A stretch of 64,000 bases of DNA from Actinomadura parmotrematis. Lineage in GTDB: Bacteria; Actinomycetota; Actinomycetes; Streptosporangiales; Streptosporangiaceae. Under the pieces are notes generated by a model. It saw only the letters and a program-made list of their open reading frames with translations, searched no databases and was not told the origin of the DNA. The stretch is taken from positions 186,001 to 250,000 of the forward strand of contig NZ_JAIBOA010000010.1 of the NCBI RefSeq assembly GCF_019458805.1, read 5' to 3'. This document shows, piece by piece, positions 7,393-15,742 of this stretch. Made by a program: the position numbers and the translations under genes. Every line of letters begins with the position of its first letter. The stretch's first letter is position 1.

Positions 7393-8365
7393 GGACGGCG
7401 GCCTCCCGCTCGGGGTCCAGGCCGACGACCGGGCGGTCGGGGCGCTGGGGGGCGGTGCCGCCGATGTCCTGGAGCCAGGCCCAGGTGTCGGCGACGGTGT
7501 CCTCGACCGGACGCGGGCGCAGGCCGGTGCCGAGGGCCTTGGAGACGTCGCTGCGCTGCATGGCGTCGTGGTCCTCGCCCGGCGGCAGCCAGACGGGCAG
7601 CTCCACCCACGGCTGCACGCCCGCGGCGAGGATGGTCCCGGGGTCGGTCCAGCGCAGCTCGGCGTCCGACCCGGTGGCCTGGACGCACGCCTCCAGCAGC
7701 CCGCCCATCGTGGCGTGCCCCGACGGGCCGACGAGGTCGTAGGGGCCGGCCAGCTCCCGCTGCACGGCGTCCAGCGTCCAGGCGGCCAGGTCGCGGACGT
7801 CGATGTACTGGATCGGCTGGTCGCGGGGGCCGGGCGCGAGGACGGGGCCGCCGCGCGCGATCCGGCCGAGCCACCAGGGCAGCCGGCCGATGTTCTCGTA
7901 GGGGCCGAGGATCAGCCCGGCGCGCACCAGCAGGGCGCGGTCGCCGAAGGCGTCCAGCGCGGCCAGCTCGCCGCCGCGCTTGTCGGCGGCGTAGTCGGTG
8001 CCGGCCGCGTCCGGGGAGCCGTCCACGACGGGCCCGTCCTCGTTGCTCCCGACCGCGATCGGGGCGGCGTAGACCGACCGGCTGGAGACGTAGGCGTAGC
8101 GGCCCGCGCGGGGCGCGAGCAGGCGGGCCGCGTCGCGGACGGCCGTCGGCGCCGCCGACCAGGTGTCCACGACCGCGTCCCACTCGCCCTCGTCCAGCGC
8201 GGCGAGGCCGCCGGGGGCGAGCCGGTCGCCGAGCAGCGCGGACGCGCCCGCCGGGGCGGGGTGGCGGCCACGGTGGAAGACGGTGACGTCCCAGCCGCGC
8301 GCCACGGCGTCCTCGGCGACCGCCCGCCCCACGAACTCGGTCCCGCCGAGCAGCAGAAGTCTCAT
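7376..8365 (-). CDS. NAD-dependent epimerase/dehydratase family protein
   Basis: 329 residues. The N-terminal nucleotide-binding motif is LLLLGGTEFVGRAVAED (GGTxFxG). It is followed by TVFHRGRHPAP, which is typical of actinobacterial reductases in the extended SDR / isoflavone-reductase-like group. AYVSSRSVYA contains the Ser/Tyr region of the active site. Substrate not predictable. The ATG at 8365 lacks a strong Shine-Dalgarno. Its 3' end overlaps the SDR gene tail to tail. Confidence 0.88.
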   Translation of the reverse strand: MRLLLLGGTEFVGRAVAEDAVARGWDVTVFHRGRHPAPAGASALLGDRLAPGGLAALDEGEWDAVVDTWSAAPTAVRDAARLLAPRAGRYAYVSSRSVYAAPIAVGSNEDGPVVDGSPDAAGTDYAADKRGGELAALDAFGDRALLVRAGLILGPYENIGRLPWWLGRIARGGPVLAPGPRDQPIQYIDVRDLAAWTLDAVQRELAGPYDLVGPSGHATMGGLLEACVQATGSDAELRWTDPGTILAAGVQPWVELPVWLPPGEDHDAMQRSDVSKALGTGLRPRPVEDTVADTWAWLQDIGGTAPQRPDRPVVGLDPEREAAVLNARA

Positions 8366-8410
8366 GCGCCCACTCTGCCCGATCTTGAGCGCGGGCCGCC
8401 GCCCCGTTCG

Positions 8411-8644
8411 CTAACCGTTCAGCTCGGGCAGGTTCTCCACCAGCGGCACGAACTCGGCGGCCGACAGCAGCCCGTCGCCGTCGGTGTCGTACTCGCTGAA
8501 CAGCACGCCGACGACGCCGGACAGGTCCCCCAGCTCCTCCCCGGGGAACAGCCCGGCGATGGCGGCGGTCACCTCCTCGACGTTCAGCTGCCCGTCCCCG
8601 TTGATGTCGTACCTGGCGAACACGGCCTCGTACTTCTCAGCCAT
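8411..8644 (-). CDS. Two-EF-hand calcium-binding protein
   Basis: 77 residues with two canonical EF-hand loops. DINGDGQLNVEE is at about residues 13-24, and DTDGDGLLSAAE lies near residue 54. The Asp/Asn ligands at positions 1, 3 and 5 and the Glu at 12 are intact in both. It is a calmodulin-like pair similar to small actinobacterial EF-hand proteins. No signal peptide, so it is presumably cytoplasmic and may buffer or sense calcium. It has its own Shine-Dalgarno (AGGGGGAG region before the ATG). Confidence 0.92.
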   Translation of the reverse strand: MAEKYEAVFARYDINGDGQLNVEEVTAAIAGLFPGEELGDLSGVVGVLFSEYDTDGDGLLSAAEFVPLVENLPELNG

Positions 8645-8708
8645 GGCTCCCCCTCCGTCGTCGGCGTTCCGGCGCCCACGATCGTAGCCACCGGCACCGG
8701 CGGCGTCG

Positions 8709-9506
8709 TCAGGGACGGCAGATGATCTCGCCGTGCGGGACGCCGAACCAGGCGTCGTCGGCCGCCGCCCACTCCTTCCAGCCCGCGTAGATCGCGTCCA
8801 GCTCGGCGCGGGTGGCGTGGCCGCCCTCGACGGCCCGGTCGGCGACCGCCGAGCGGACCATCCGGCCGCCCCACGACTCGCTCCACCACTCGCGCTCCTC
8901 GGGCGTGAAGTAGGACCAGACGCTCGCGGTGACCGTCACGTCGGCGAACCCGGCCGCCATCGCCCACGACCGCAGCCGCCGCCCGGCGTGCGGCTCGCCG
9001 CCGTTGCCGCGCGCCACCGCCGTGTAGACGTCGCGCCACGGCGCCATCGCGGCGGGCTCGGGGTACCAGACCATGCCGCCGAAATCGACCTCGCGGACGG
9101 CCACGACGCCGCCCGGCCGGCACACCCGGCGCATCTCGCGCAGCGCGCCCACGGGGTCGGCGACGTGCTGGAGCACCTGGTGGGCGTGCACGACGTCGAA
9201 GGAGGCGCCGGGGAAGTGCAGCGCGTGCACGTCGGCGACCTCGAAGGACACGTTGTCCAGGCCCTGCGCGGCGACGGCCTCGGCGGCGTCCGCCAGCACG
9301 CCCTCGGCGTTGTCGGCGGCGGTGACGCGGCCGGGCGCGACGCGGGCGGCCAGCCCGGCGGTGATGGTGCCGGGGCCGCAGCCGATGTCGAGGACGTCCT
9401 GTCCGGGCCGCAGGTGCGGGACCAGGTAGGCGGCCGAGTTCTCGACCGTCCGCCACTGGTGCGCGCTCAGCACGGTCCGGTGGTGGCCATGGGTGTAGGC
9501 GTTCAT
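8709..9506 (-). CDS. Class I SAM-dependent methyltransferase
   Basis: 265 residues. SAM motif I VLDIGCGPGTITAGLA is at about residues 38-53. It is followed by DNAEGVLADAA (motif II acidic residue), then VHALHFPGASFDVVHAHQVLQH (motif IV/post-I), and LREMRRVCRPGGVV. This is the general UbiE/Methyltransf_11 layout. The C-terminus is Trp-rich and resembles small-molecule methyltransferases of actinobacteria. Substrate unknown. It is divergent from another methyltransferase gene across a promoter region with inverted repeats. Confidence 0.9.
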   Translation of the reverse strand: MNAYTHGHHRTVLSAHQWRTVENSAAYLVPHLRPGQDVLDIGCGPGTITAGLAARVAPGRVTAADNAEGVLADAAEAVAAQGLDNVSFEVADVHALHFPGASFDVVHAHQVLQHVADPVGALREMRRVCRPGGVVAVREVDFGGMVWYPEPAAMAPWRDVYTAVARGNGGEPHAGRRLRSWAMAAGFADVTVTASVWSYFTPEEREWWSESWGGRMVRSAVADRAVEGGHATRAELDAIYAGWKEWAAADDAWFGVPHGEIICRP

Positions 9507-9578
9507 CGTTCGTCACCTCTCCGCCTCCGCGCGGCCCGCCGTGGGGGCCGCTCCGACGTCTCCGACCCTAGCCCCGCT

Positions 9579-9617
9579 TCTCATACTTTGAGAAATGCGT
9601 ATCGAATGATGAGATAC
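9579..9617. promoter_or_regulatory. Divergent promoter region with two short inverted repeats
   Basis: An AT-richer island between two divergent methyltransferase genes. TCTCA (9579-9583) pairs with TGAGA (9589-9593), and GTATC (9599-9603) with GATAC (9613-9617). Either could bind a dimeric regulator. No consensus is recognised. Confidence 0.35.
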
Positions 9618-9644
9618 CCGGCGGGTTGTGCGAGCATGGGCGCC

Positions 9645-10421
9645 ATGACGGCAGACGGCGGCCGCCCGGTCTCGGCGCGGGTCTGGAACTACTGGCTCGG
9701 CGGCAAGGACCACTACGAGGTGGACCGCCGCGCCGGCGACGAGGTCGCCCGGCACGTCCCCGGCATCGTGGCCGCCGCGCGCGCCGACCGGCAGTTCCTC
9801 GCCCGCTGCGTCGCCCGCCTCGTCGACCGGGGCGTCCGGCAGTTCCTCGACGTCGGCACCGGCCTGCCCACCGCCGACAACACCCACGAGATCGCGCAGC
9901 GCCTCGCCCCCGACGCGCGGATCGTCTACGTCGACAACGACCCGCTCGTCCTGACGCACGCCCGCGCGCTGCTGACCAGCACCCCCGAGGGCGCGACCAG
10001 CTACCTCGACGCCGACGTCCGCGACCCGGAGCGCATCCTGCGTGAGGCCGCCGCCACCCTCGACACCGGCGAGCCGATCGCGCTGATGCTGCTGGCAATC
10101 GTCCACCTGATCACCGACGCCGACGAGGCGCGCGCGATCGTGGCGCGGCTGGTCGACGCGCTGCCGTCCGGCAGCTACCTGGTCCTCTCGCACGCCTGCC
10201 TGGACGTCGAGTCCACCCGCACCGCGGTGCGCGTCTGGAACGACAGCGGCACCCCGCACCCCCTGCGCCCCCGCACCGCCGCCGAGATCGCCGGCTTCTT
10301 CACCGGCCTCGACCTGGTGGAGCCGGGCGTCGTGTCCTGCTCGCGCTGGCACCCGGCGCCGAACGCCTGGGGCGAGCCCGCCGAGGTGATGACCTTCTGC
10401 GGTGTCGCGCGCAAGCCGTGA
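9645..10421 (+). CDS. DUF574-type SAM-dependent methyltransferase (Methyltransf_19)
   Basis: 258 residues from ATG 9645; ATG 9636 is an in-frame alternative. The N-terminal signature SARVWNYWLGGKDHYEVDR, then FLDVGTGLPTADNTHE and VYVDNDPLVLTHARALL, is diagnostic of this mainly actinobacterial family. The LLAIVHLI and SYLVLSHA strands follow. Physiological substrates are generally unknown. Members are abundant in Streptomyces and Actinomadura, which supports the taxonomic guess. Confidence 0.92.
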   Translation: MTADGGRPVSARVWNYWLGGKDHYEVDRRAGDEVARHVPGIVAAARADRQFLARCVARLVDRGVRQFLDVGTGLPTADNTHEIAQRLAPDARIVYVDNDPLVLTHARALLTSTPEGATSYLDADVRDPERILREAAATLDTGEPIALMLLAIVHLITDADEARAIVARLVDALPSGSYLVLSHACLDVESTRTAVRVWNDSGTPHPLRPRTAAEIAGFFTGLDLVEPGVVSCSRWHPAPNAWGEPAEVMTFCGVARKP

Positions 10422-10472
10422 CGGGTGTTACATGAGCTCGTCGCTCTTCCTTCGCCCTCCGGAGGCCCGCAC

Positions 10473-11009
10473 GTGCCCCACATCGAGCTCGGCAACCCGC
10501 TCCCCGGCCTGCCCGCCCTGCTGCGCTACCGCCCCGAGACGGCGGGCCCGCTGAGCGCCCTCGCCGAGACCCTGCTGCGCGGCCCCGGCCCGCTGCCGCG
10601 CGGCGAGCGCGAGCTGATCGCCGCCCACGTGTCGTCGCTCAACGAGTGCCGCTTCTGCGACGCCTCGCACAGCGCCTGCGCCGCCGTCCAGCTCCCCGGC
10701 GGGGACGACCTCGTCGCCGCCGTCCACGCCGACCCGGGCGCCGCCCCCGTCGACGACCGGCTGAGGGCGCTGCTCCGCATCGCCGCCGCCGTCCAGCGCA
10801 GCGGCCGCGACGTCACCCCCGAGCTGGTGGACGCCGCCCGCGCCGCCGGCGCCGACGACGTCCAGATCCACGACACCGTCCTCATCGCCGCCGCGTTCTG
10901 CATGTACAACCGCTACGTCGACGGCCTCGCCACCACCGCCCCGGACGACCCCCGCGCCTACCGCGCGATGGCCGAGCGCCTCACCACCGAGGGCTACGCG
11001 AGCCTCTGA
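10473..11009 (+). CDS. Carboxymuconolactone decarboxylase / AhpD-like protein
   Basis: 178 residues from GTG 10473, which follows GGAGG with good spacing. The core NECRFCDASHSACA carries the CxxC-xxx-H motif of AhpD-type peroxidase-related proteins. The preceding Glu and the helix ERELIAAHVSSL fit the fold. Likely a thiol-dependent reductase or peroxidase in the cytoplasm. It is followed 11 bp later by the serine hydrolase gene, which may share its transcript. Confidence 0.88.
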   Translation: MPHIELGNPLPGLPALLRYRPETAGPLSALAETLLRGPGPLPRGERELIAAHVSSLNECRFCDASHSACAAVQLPGGDDLVAAVHADPGAAPVDDRLRALLRIAAAVQRSGRDVTPELVDAARAAGADDVQIHDTVLIAAAFCMYNRYVDGLATTAPDDPRAYRAMAERLTTEGYASL

Positions 11010-11019
11010 ACGCGCACCC

Positions 11020-11682
11020 ATGCGGATCTCGGCGGCGCTCCTCGACCGCCGCACCGGCCGCGCCCTCGCCTTCGGCGACGGCGGCCCGTTCGCGGCGGCG
11101 AGCATCGTCAAGGTGAACATCGTGGCCGCCCTGCTCCGGCGCGGCCACCCCCTCACCGCCGAAGAGCGGACCCTCTGCGCCGCCGCGATCCGCACCAGCG
11201 ACAACGACGCGACCACCGCCCTGTGGACCCGCCTCGGCGGCGCCCCCGGCCTGGCCGCCGCCAACCGCGCCCTCGGCCTGCGCTCGACCGTCCCGCACCC
11301 CGCCTGGGGCCGAACCCTGACGACCGCCGCCGACCAGATCCGCCTTCTGGACCCCCTGACGCGTCCCGGCAACGCCTTCCTGCTCGACCTCATGGCCGAC
11401 GTCCACCCCGATCAAGCGTGGGGCGTGAGCGCCGTCGCCCGCCCCGGCGAATCCGTCGCCCTCAAGAACGGCTGGACCCCCCGTGACGCGGACGCCGGAG
11501 CCTGGACGGTCCACAGCATCGGCCGCCTCACCGGCCCGGACCGCGACCTCCTGATCGCCGTCCTCTCCGGCGGCCACCCGTCCCTCCCGGACGGCATCAC
11601 CGCAGTGGAACGGGCCGCCGCCCGCGCCGCGGCCCGAAGCGCGGTCAGCGTTCGACGGCCAGGCGGACGCCCAGCCCGATGA
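11020..11682 (+). CDS. Serine hydrolase, class A beta-lactamase-like fold
   Basis: 220 residues with the three motifs of penicillin-recognising enzymes: SxxK as SIVK (about residues 28-31), SDN (about 65-67) and KNG in place of KTG. There is no signal peptide: the protein starts MRISAALLDRR directly at the first beta strand. It therefore looks cytoplasmic, unlike true beta-lactamases. Function is uncertain; resistance should not be assumed. The 3' end overlaps the convergent LysE gene by 38 bp. Confidence 0.8.
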   Translation: MRISAALLDRRTGRALAFGDGGPFAAASIVKVNIVAALLRRGHPLTAEERTLCAAAIRTSDNDATTALWTRLGGAPGLAAANRALGLRSTVPHPAWGRTLTTAADQIRLLDPLTRPGNAFLLDLMADVHPDQAWGVSAVARPGESVALKNGWTPRDADAGAWTVHSIGRLTGPDRDLLIAVLSGGHPSLPDGITAVERAAARAAARSAVSVRRPGGRPAR

Positions 11683-12274
11683 ACACGCCGCCGGTCGCGG
11701 TGTCCATCCGGCGCCGCACCGCCGGCCGCGCGCGCAGCCAGCCGCCGATCCGGCCGGCCAGGACGCCGACGAGGCCGTCGGCGAGGAACTCCAGGACGAT
11801 CAGGACGGCGCCGAGGACGGCGAACTGCGTCCAGACCGGTCCCGCGGCCGGAACGATGAACTGGGGCAGGAAGGCGACCATGAACGTGAAGGTCTGGGGG
11901 TTGGCCGCCGAGCACACCACGCCGTTGAGGAACGCGCGCCGTCCCGACATCCCGACCGCCGCCGGATCGTCGACCCGGCCGTTCTTGCGCTGCCGGATCG
12001 TCTGGACGCCGAGGTAGATCAGGTAGGCGGCGCCGCCGAACCGCAGCACCGTGAACACGACCGGGAACGCGGTCAGCAGGACGGCCAGGCCGGCGGCGGC
12101 CGCGACGATGTAGAGCGCGTCGCCGGTGATCACGCCGGCGGTGGCCAGCAGCCCCGCGCGGGCGCCGCCGCGCATGCCGCAGCCGAGCACGAACAGCATG
12201 TCCGGCCCCGGCGTGACCAGGGCGACGAGGGTGGTGACGGTGAACACGGCGAGCAGATGCAAGTCGATGGGCAT
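11645..12274 (-). CDS. LysE/RhtB family amino-acid exporter
   Basis: 209 residues with about six membrane spans. The family motif near the start reads TLVALVTPGPDMLFVLG, and ANPQTFTFMVAFLPQF matches the conserved NPK/NPQ loop. LysE/RhtB proteins export amino acids such as lysine, homoserine or threonine. The actual substrate cannot be read from sequence. The ATG at 12274 is chosen over upstream codons because the first span follows at once. A second, different LysE protein is at 40053-40688. Confidence 0.9.
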   Translation of the reverse strand: MPIDLHLLAVFTVTTLVALVTPGPDMLFVLGCGMRGGARAGLLATAGVITGDALYIVAAAAGLAVLLTAFPVVFTVLRFGGAAYLIYLGVQTIRQRKNGRVDDPAAVGMSGRRAFLNGVVCSAANPQTFTFMVAFLPQFIVPAAGPVWTQFAVLGAVLIVLEFLADGLVGVLAGRIGGWLRARPAVRRRMDTATGGVFIGLGVRLAVER

Positions 12275-12384
12275 GCGGTGATCTTCGAGTCCGGCGCGCC
12301 GCGCGGGCAATCGATTAACCGAGCGCGGCGCGGCGGCTCCGCACCGCCGTCCCGACCCCCCGATCCCGCCGGCCGGCCAATTAG

Positions 12385-12412
12385 TTGACACGACATACAT
12401 GTCGTGTAATCT
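12385..12412 (+). promoter_or_regulatory. Promoter overlapped by a perfect 20-base operator
   Basis: TTGACA (12385-12390) and TAATCT (12407-12412) form a 16-base-spaced promoter. The palindrome ACACGACATACATGTCGTGT (12388-12407) sits between and over them, with perfect 9-base arms. The ATG at 12420 is only seven bases after the -10, so the mRNA is probably leaderless. The MarR protein encoded by the second gene of the operon is the obvious candidate repressor. Confidence 0.75.
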
Positions 12413-12419
12413 AATGCCC

Positions 12420-13172
12420 ATGACGAACGAGACGACGCTGGTCCTCATCCCCTGCTTCTCCGGCGCCCCGTGGGAACCGGAGCGGCTGACCCCGCTGGCC
12501 GGCCGCCCGCTGCGCACCCTGCGGCTCCCCGAGAACCTCGACGACATCGAGGAGTACGCCGACGCCGTCGCGGCCCAGATCGCGGACCTGGACGACTTCG
12601 TGCTGGTCGGCGACTCCTTCGGGGCGGTCATCGCGCTCGCGCTGGCCGTCCGCCGGCCCGCCGGCCTGCGCGCCCTGGTCATGTCCGGCGGGTTCGCCGC
12701 CAACCCGATCTCCTCGCCCGTGTGGAAGACCGCCATGCGGGTCATGGGAAGGCTGCGCGGCCCCCTCTACCGGCAGCTGGTGCTCCGCGCGCACGCCCAC
12801 CGGCTGGCCTCGCCCCACGACGGGGAGGGGCAGGTGCGCTGGAGCCGGGCCGACAGCCGCCGCCTCTTCCTGGACAACACCCCCGCCCGGTCCTTCGGCG
12901 CCCGCGCCACCGCCGCCCTGTCCGCCGACTACACCGGCCGCCTGGACGACATGCGGGTGCCGGCGCTGATCCTGACGCCGTCCCACGACGTGCTGATCGG
13001 CGAGGACGCCGCGACGGCCCTCCGCCAGGGCATCCCCGACGCCCGCGAGGTCGTCCTGGACCGCACCGGGCACATGTTCCGCTTCACCCACCCCGAGACC
13101 TACGCCCGCGCCGTCGAGGACTTCCTGACCGGAACGGTCGAGCGCCGCGAGGTGGCCGGTGCGGCCCGCTGA
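12420..13172 (+). CDS. Alpha/beta hydrolase
   Basis: 250 residues. The nucleophile elbow is VLVGDSFGAVIALALA (GxSxG as GDSFG, about residues 64-68). The acid is probably in LTPSHDVLIGED and the catalytic His in RTGHMFRFTHP. The N-terminus TLVLIPCFSGAPWEPE fits the first strand and oxyanion loop. Esterase or lipase-like role, substrate unknown. It is co-transcribed with the MarR gene, overlapping it by 14 bp, so it is probably induced by a small molecule. Confidence 0.87.
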   Translation: MTNETTLVLIPCFSGAPWEPERLTPLAGRPLRTLRLPENLDDIEEYADAVAAQIADLDDFVLVGDSFGAVIALALAVRRPAGLRALVMSGGFAANPISSPVWKTAMRVMGRLRGPLYRQLVLRAHAHRLASPHDGEGQVRWSRADSRRLFLDNTPARSFGARATAALSADYTGRLDDMRVPALILTPSHDVLIGEDAATALRQGIPDAREVVLDRTGHMFRFTHPETYARAVEDFLTGTVERREVAGAAR

Positions 13173-13614
13173 GGAACTCCGCTACCTCATCCTCGCCGCG
13201 CAGCGGGAGGGCAACCGGCTGCTGGGGCGGGCCCTGCGCCCCCTCGGCGTCACCTCCTCCCAGGCCGAGGTGATCCGCGTCCTGCAGGAACGCGCCCCGC
13301 TCACCCTGAACGGCCTGGGAGACCTGCTGGTCTGCGAGAGCGGCAACAGCCCGAGCCGCCTGGTCGACCGGCTGGTCACCCTCGGCCTGGTCAACCGCGA
13401 CGTCGCGGGACACGACCGCCGCCACGTCGAACTGTCCCTGACCGAAGAGGGGGACCGGCTCGGCCGGCGGATCGCGCGGATCGAGGAGGAGCTCTACCGG
13501 TCCATCGACGCCGCCGCGGGCGGGCGCGACGTCGACGAGGTCCTCGCCTTCCTGCGCGCCTTCGTCAGCGACCTGCCGGCCGGCCGGGCCCTGGCACGCC
13601 GCGCGGGCCGCTGA
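13159..13614 (+). CDS. MarR family transcriptional regulator
   Basis: 151 residues with a winged helix. The HTH segment reads VTSSQAEVIRVLQERAPLTLNGLGDLL. The recognition helix is around SPSRLVDRLVTLGLV, and the wing is VNRDVAGHDRRHVELSLTEEG. The GTG start lies inside the end of the hydrolase gene. It probably represses its own operon through the palindrome at 12388-12407. Its 3' end overlaps the convergent MFS gene by 50 bp. Confidence 0.9.
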   Translation: MRPAEELRYLILAAQREGNRLLGRALRPLGVTSSQAEVIRVLQERAPLTLNGLGDLLVCESGNSPSRLVDRLVTLGLVNRDVAGHDRRHVELSLTEEGDRLGRRIARIEEELYRSIDAAAGGRDVDEVLAFLRAFVSDLPAGRALARRAGR

Positions 13615-15058
13615 CCGGCGGCGGCACGACGGGTCGTGCCGCCGCTTCGGGGGCGTCACCTGCTCCGGGCGCGGTACGGCGGCGCAGGGTCAAGGCCACC
13701 AGCGCGCCCGCCGCGATGCCGGCGGCCGCCAGGTACACGGCCGCGCGGACCCCGCCGGCCTCGGCGTGGCGCAGGGCCTGGCCGGTCAGGCCGCCGACGC
13801 GGGCGTTGGCGACCGCGACCAGCACCGCCAGGCCGACGGCGCCGCCCACCTGCTGGGCGGTGGAGGCCATGCCCGAGGCGATGCCCTGCTGGTCGGTCCG
13901 CACGCCGGAGGCGGCGGCGATCCACATGCCGGTCCAGGTCATGCCCTGGCCGAGGCCCGAGACGACGATGCCCGGCAGCAGGGCGGCGTAGGAGGCGTCG
14001 GCGGCGACGCCCCGGGCCAGCAGGGCGGTGCCCAGCGCGCCGGTGATCAGGCCGGTCAGCAGGGTGGCGCGCGTTCCGGCGCGGCCGGCCAGGCGTTCGC
14101 CCAGCTGGGTGCCGGCCGCGATCACCACGGAGGGCGCCAGGAACGCCAGGCCGGTGCGCAGCGCGCTGTAGGAGTGGACGCCCTGCAGGTAGACGGTCAG
14201 GAAGTAGGGCAGCGCGCTGAAGGTGCCCATGAACACGAACGTGATCGCCATCCCGGCGCGCAGGTCGGGGTTGGCCAGCAGCCGCAGCGGCATCAGCGGC
14301 GCGGCCGTGCGCGCCTCGATCACCACGAACGCCGCCAGCAGCACCGCCGCGGCCGCGACCGCCGCCAGGATCCGCGGCGAACCCCAGCCCGACTCGGGCC
14401 CCTGCACCAGCGCGAACACCAGCAGCGTCACCCCGGCGGTGGCGGTCAGCGCTCCGGGCAGGTCGAAGCCGCGCAGCACGGGGCGTCCGGAGTCGCGCCG
14501 CAGCAGCACCGGCGCCAGCAGCGCCGCGCCCCCGGCCAGCGGCACGTTGACGTAGAACACCGACGCCCAGCCGAAGGCGTCGGTGAGCACCCCGCCCAGC
14601 AGCGAGCCCAGCGTCAGGCCGCTGGCGCCCGCGCCGCCCCACACCGCCAGGGCCCGGTTGCGCTGGGCGCCCTCGGCGAAGGTCGTGTTGATCAGCGACA
14701 GGGTCGCGGGGAACAGCAGCGCCCCGCCCAGCCCCTGGACCGCCCGGGCCGCCACCAGCAGCCCGGGCCCGCCGGCCAGCGCCCCCACCAGCGAGGACGC
14801 CGCGTACAGGCCCAGGGCCAGGGTGAACATCCGGCGCCGGCCCAGCCGGTCGGCGGCCCGGCCGCCGAGCAGCAGGAACCCGCCGAAGGCCACCGCGTAG
14901 GCGCTGACCACCCACTGCAGGGACTGGTCGGAGAAGCGCAGCTCGCGGCCGATCTCGGGCAGCGCCACGTACACGATGTTGAAGTCCAGCGAGATGACCA
15001 GCTGGGCGAACGCCAGCAGCGCCAGCGCCCAGGCGGGCCGGACCCGTGGTGCGGACAT
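13565..15058 (-). CDS. MFS drug:H+ antiporter (DHA2-type)
   Basis: 497 residues, about 14 membrane spans. Motif A appears as LGGRAADRLGRRRMF and the antiporter motif as LGSLLGGVLTDAFGWASVFYVNVP. The opening LDFNIVYVALPEIGRELRFS is typical of EmrB/QacA/LfrA-like pumps. The start at 15058 has GGAG six bases upstream; ATG 15070 is possible. It is divergent from an ArsR-type regulator, with inverted repeats between them, so efflux is probably de-repressed by substrate. Confidence 0.92.
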   Translation of the reverse strand: MSAPRVRPAWALALLAFAQLVISLDFNIVYVALPEIGRELRFSDQSLQWVVSAYAVAFGGFLLLGGRAADRLGRRRMFTLALGLYAASSLVGALAGGPGLLVAARAVQGLGGALLFPATLSLINTTFAEGAQRNRALAVWGGAGASGLTLGSLLGGVLTDAFGWASVFYVNVPLAGGAALLAPVLLRRDSGRPVLRGFDLPGALTATAGVTLLVFALVQGPESGWGSPRILAAVAAAAVLLAAFVVIEARTAAPLMPLRLLANPDLRAGMAITFVFMGTFSALPYFLTVYLQGVHSYSALRTGLAFLAPSVVIAAGTQLGERLAGRAGTRATLLTGLITGALGTALLARGVAADASYAALLPGIVVSGLGQGMTWTGMWIAAASGVRTDQQGIASGMASTAQQVGGAVGLAVLVAVANARVGGLTGQALRHAEAGGVRAAVYLAAAGIAAGALVALTLRRRTAPGAGDAPEAAARPVVPPPVSGPRGVPGPGRPAGR

Positions 15059-15079
15059 GGGGGGCTCCATTCGTACGAC

Positions 15080-15168
15080 TGTTCGGAACATTCGAACAAT
15101 GTGTTCGTACGGAACCCTCGTACAATGGGTCGGTGCTGTCAACTCACTGTACGAAGGTCCCGTACAGT
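15080..15168. promoter_or_regulatory. Operator cluster between MFS and ArsR genes
   Basis: Two clean inverted repeats. TGTTCG (15080-15085) pairs with CGAACA (15093-15098). ACTGTACG (15146-15153) pairs with CGTACAGT (15161-15168), a perfect 8-base arm pair just before the ArsR start. Variants of TTCGTAC also occur at 15070-15076 and 15104-15110 and TCGTACAA at 15118-15125. The series suggests several binding sites for one dimeric regulator. Confidence 0.6.
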
Positions 15169-15174
15169 GGGGGC

Positions 15175-15504
15175 ATGGCTGTGCTGCACCATCCCGACCG
15201 CGATCAGATTCAGCTCGTGGAGGTCCTGCACGCCCTCGGCCACCCGATCCGGCTGGCGATCGTGCGGGCCCTGGCCTCGGGCGAGGAGACGTTCTGCGGC
15301 GCCATCGACGTCGGCGCCCCCAAATCCACCCTCACCGGCCACTGGCGGGTACTGCGCGAAAGCGGCGTCATCCGCCAGCGTCCCGAGGGCCGCAAGCTCT
15401 ACCTCACGCTGCGCCGCGAAGACCTGGAGACGCGCTTCCCCGGCCTGCTCACCCTCGTCCAGGCCGACCACCCCCAGAACGCCCGCCCCGCCGAAACGCA
15501 CTAG
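15175..15504 (+). CDS. ArsR-type winged-helix regulator
   Basis: 109 residues. The HTH core reads LHALGHPIRLAIVRALASG, with recognition helix KSTLTGHWRVLRESGVI and wing IRQRPEGRKLYLTLRRED. No cysteine pair typical of metal sensing is in the helix, apart from one Cys in ETFCGAID, so metal sensing is doubtful. It probably represses itself and the divergent MFS pump through the repeats at 15080-15168. The ATG at 15175 is preferred because the family domain starts there. Confidence 0.88.
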   Translation: MAVLHHPDRDQIQLVEVLHALGHPIRLAIVRALASGEETFCGAIDVGAPKSTLTGHWRVLRESGVIRQRPEGRKLYLTLRREDLETRFPGLLTLVQADHPQNARPAETH

Positions 15505-15742
15505 CAGGACAAGCCGCCACCCGCACGACCGCTCTTCCTCCACGCACAGGACTGAGGCGTCTACAACGCGCCGTCGTCGTCCAGGGAAGTGGCCTTGAGG
15601 CGCTGCCCGGGGCCATAGCGTCCAGGCTGATGTCCGAGCGGCTGATCCCCCTGGCCGGGTCGGCCGGCGGCTGCGCGGGGTCGGCCATCGCCACGTCGCC
15701 GCCCGCCACGCGGTCGAAGCCATCGAGCGGACCCGTAGTCGA
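15505..15742. other. Gene-poor stretch, possible remnant on the minus strand
   Basis: No convincing intact gene. On the minus strand, short open segments in two frames look protein-like: a segment around GDVAMADPAQPPADP in one frame, and a terminal LKATSLDDDGAL in another. This would fit a decayed gene with a frameshift near 15610. No family is recognised. Confidence 0.25.
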
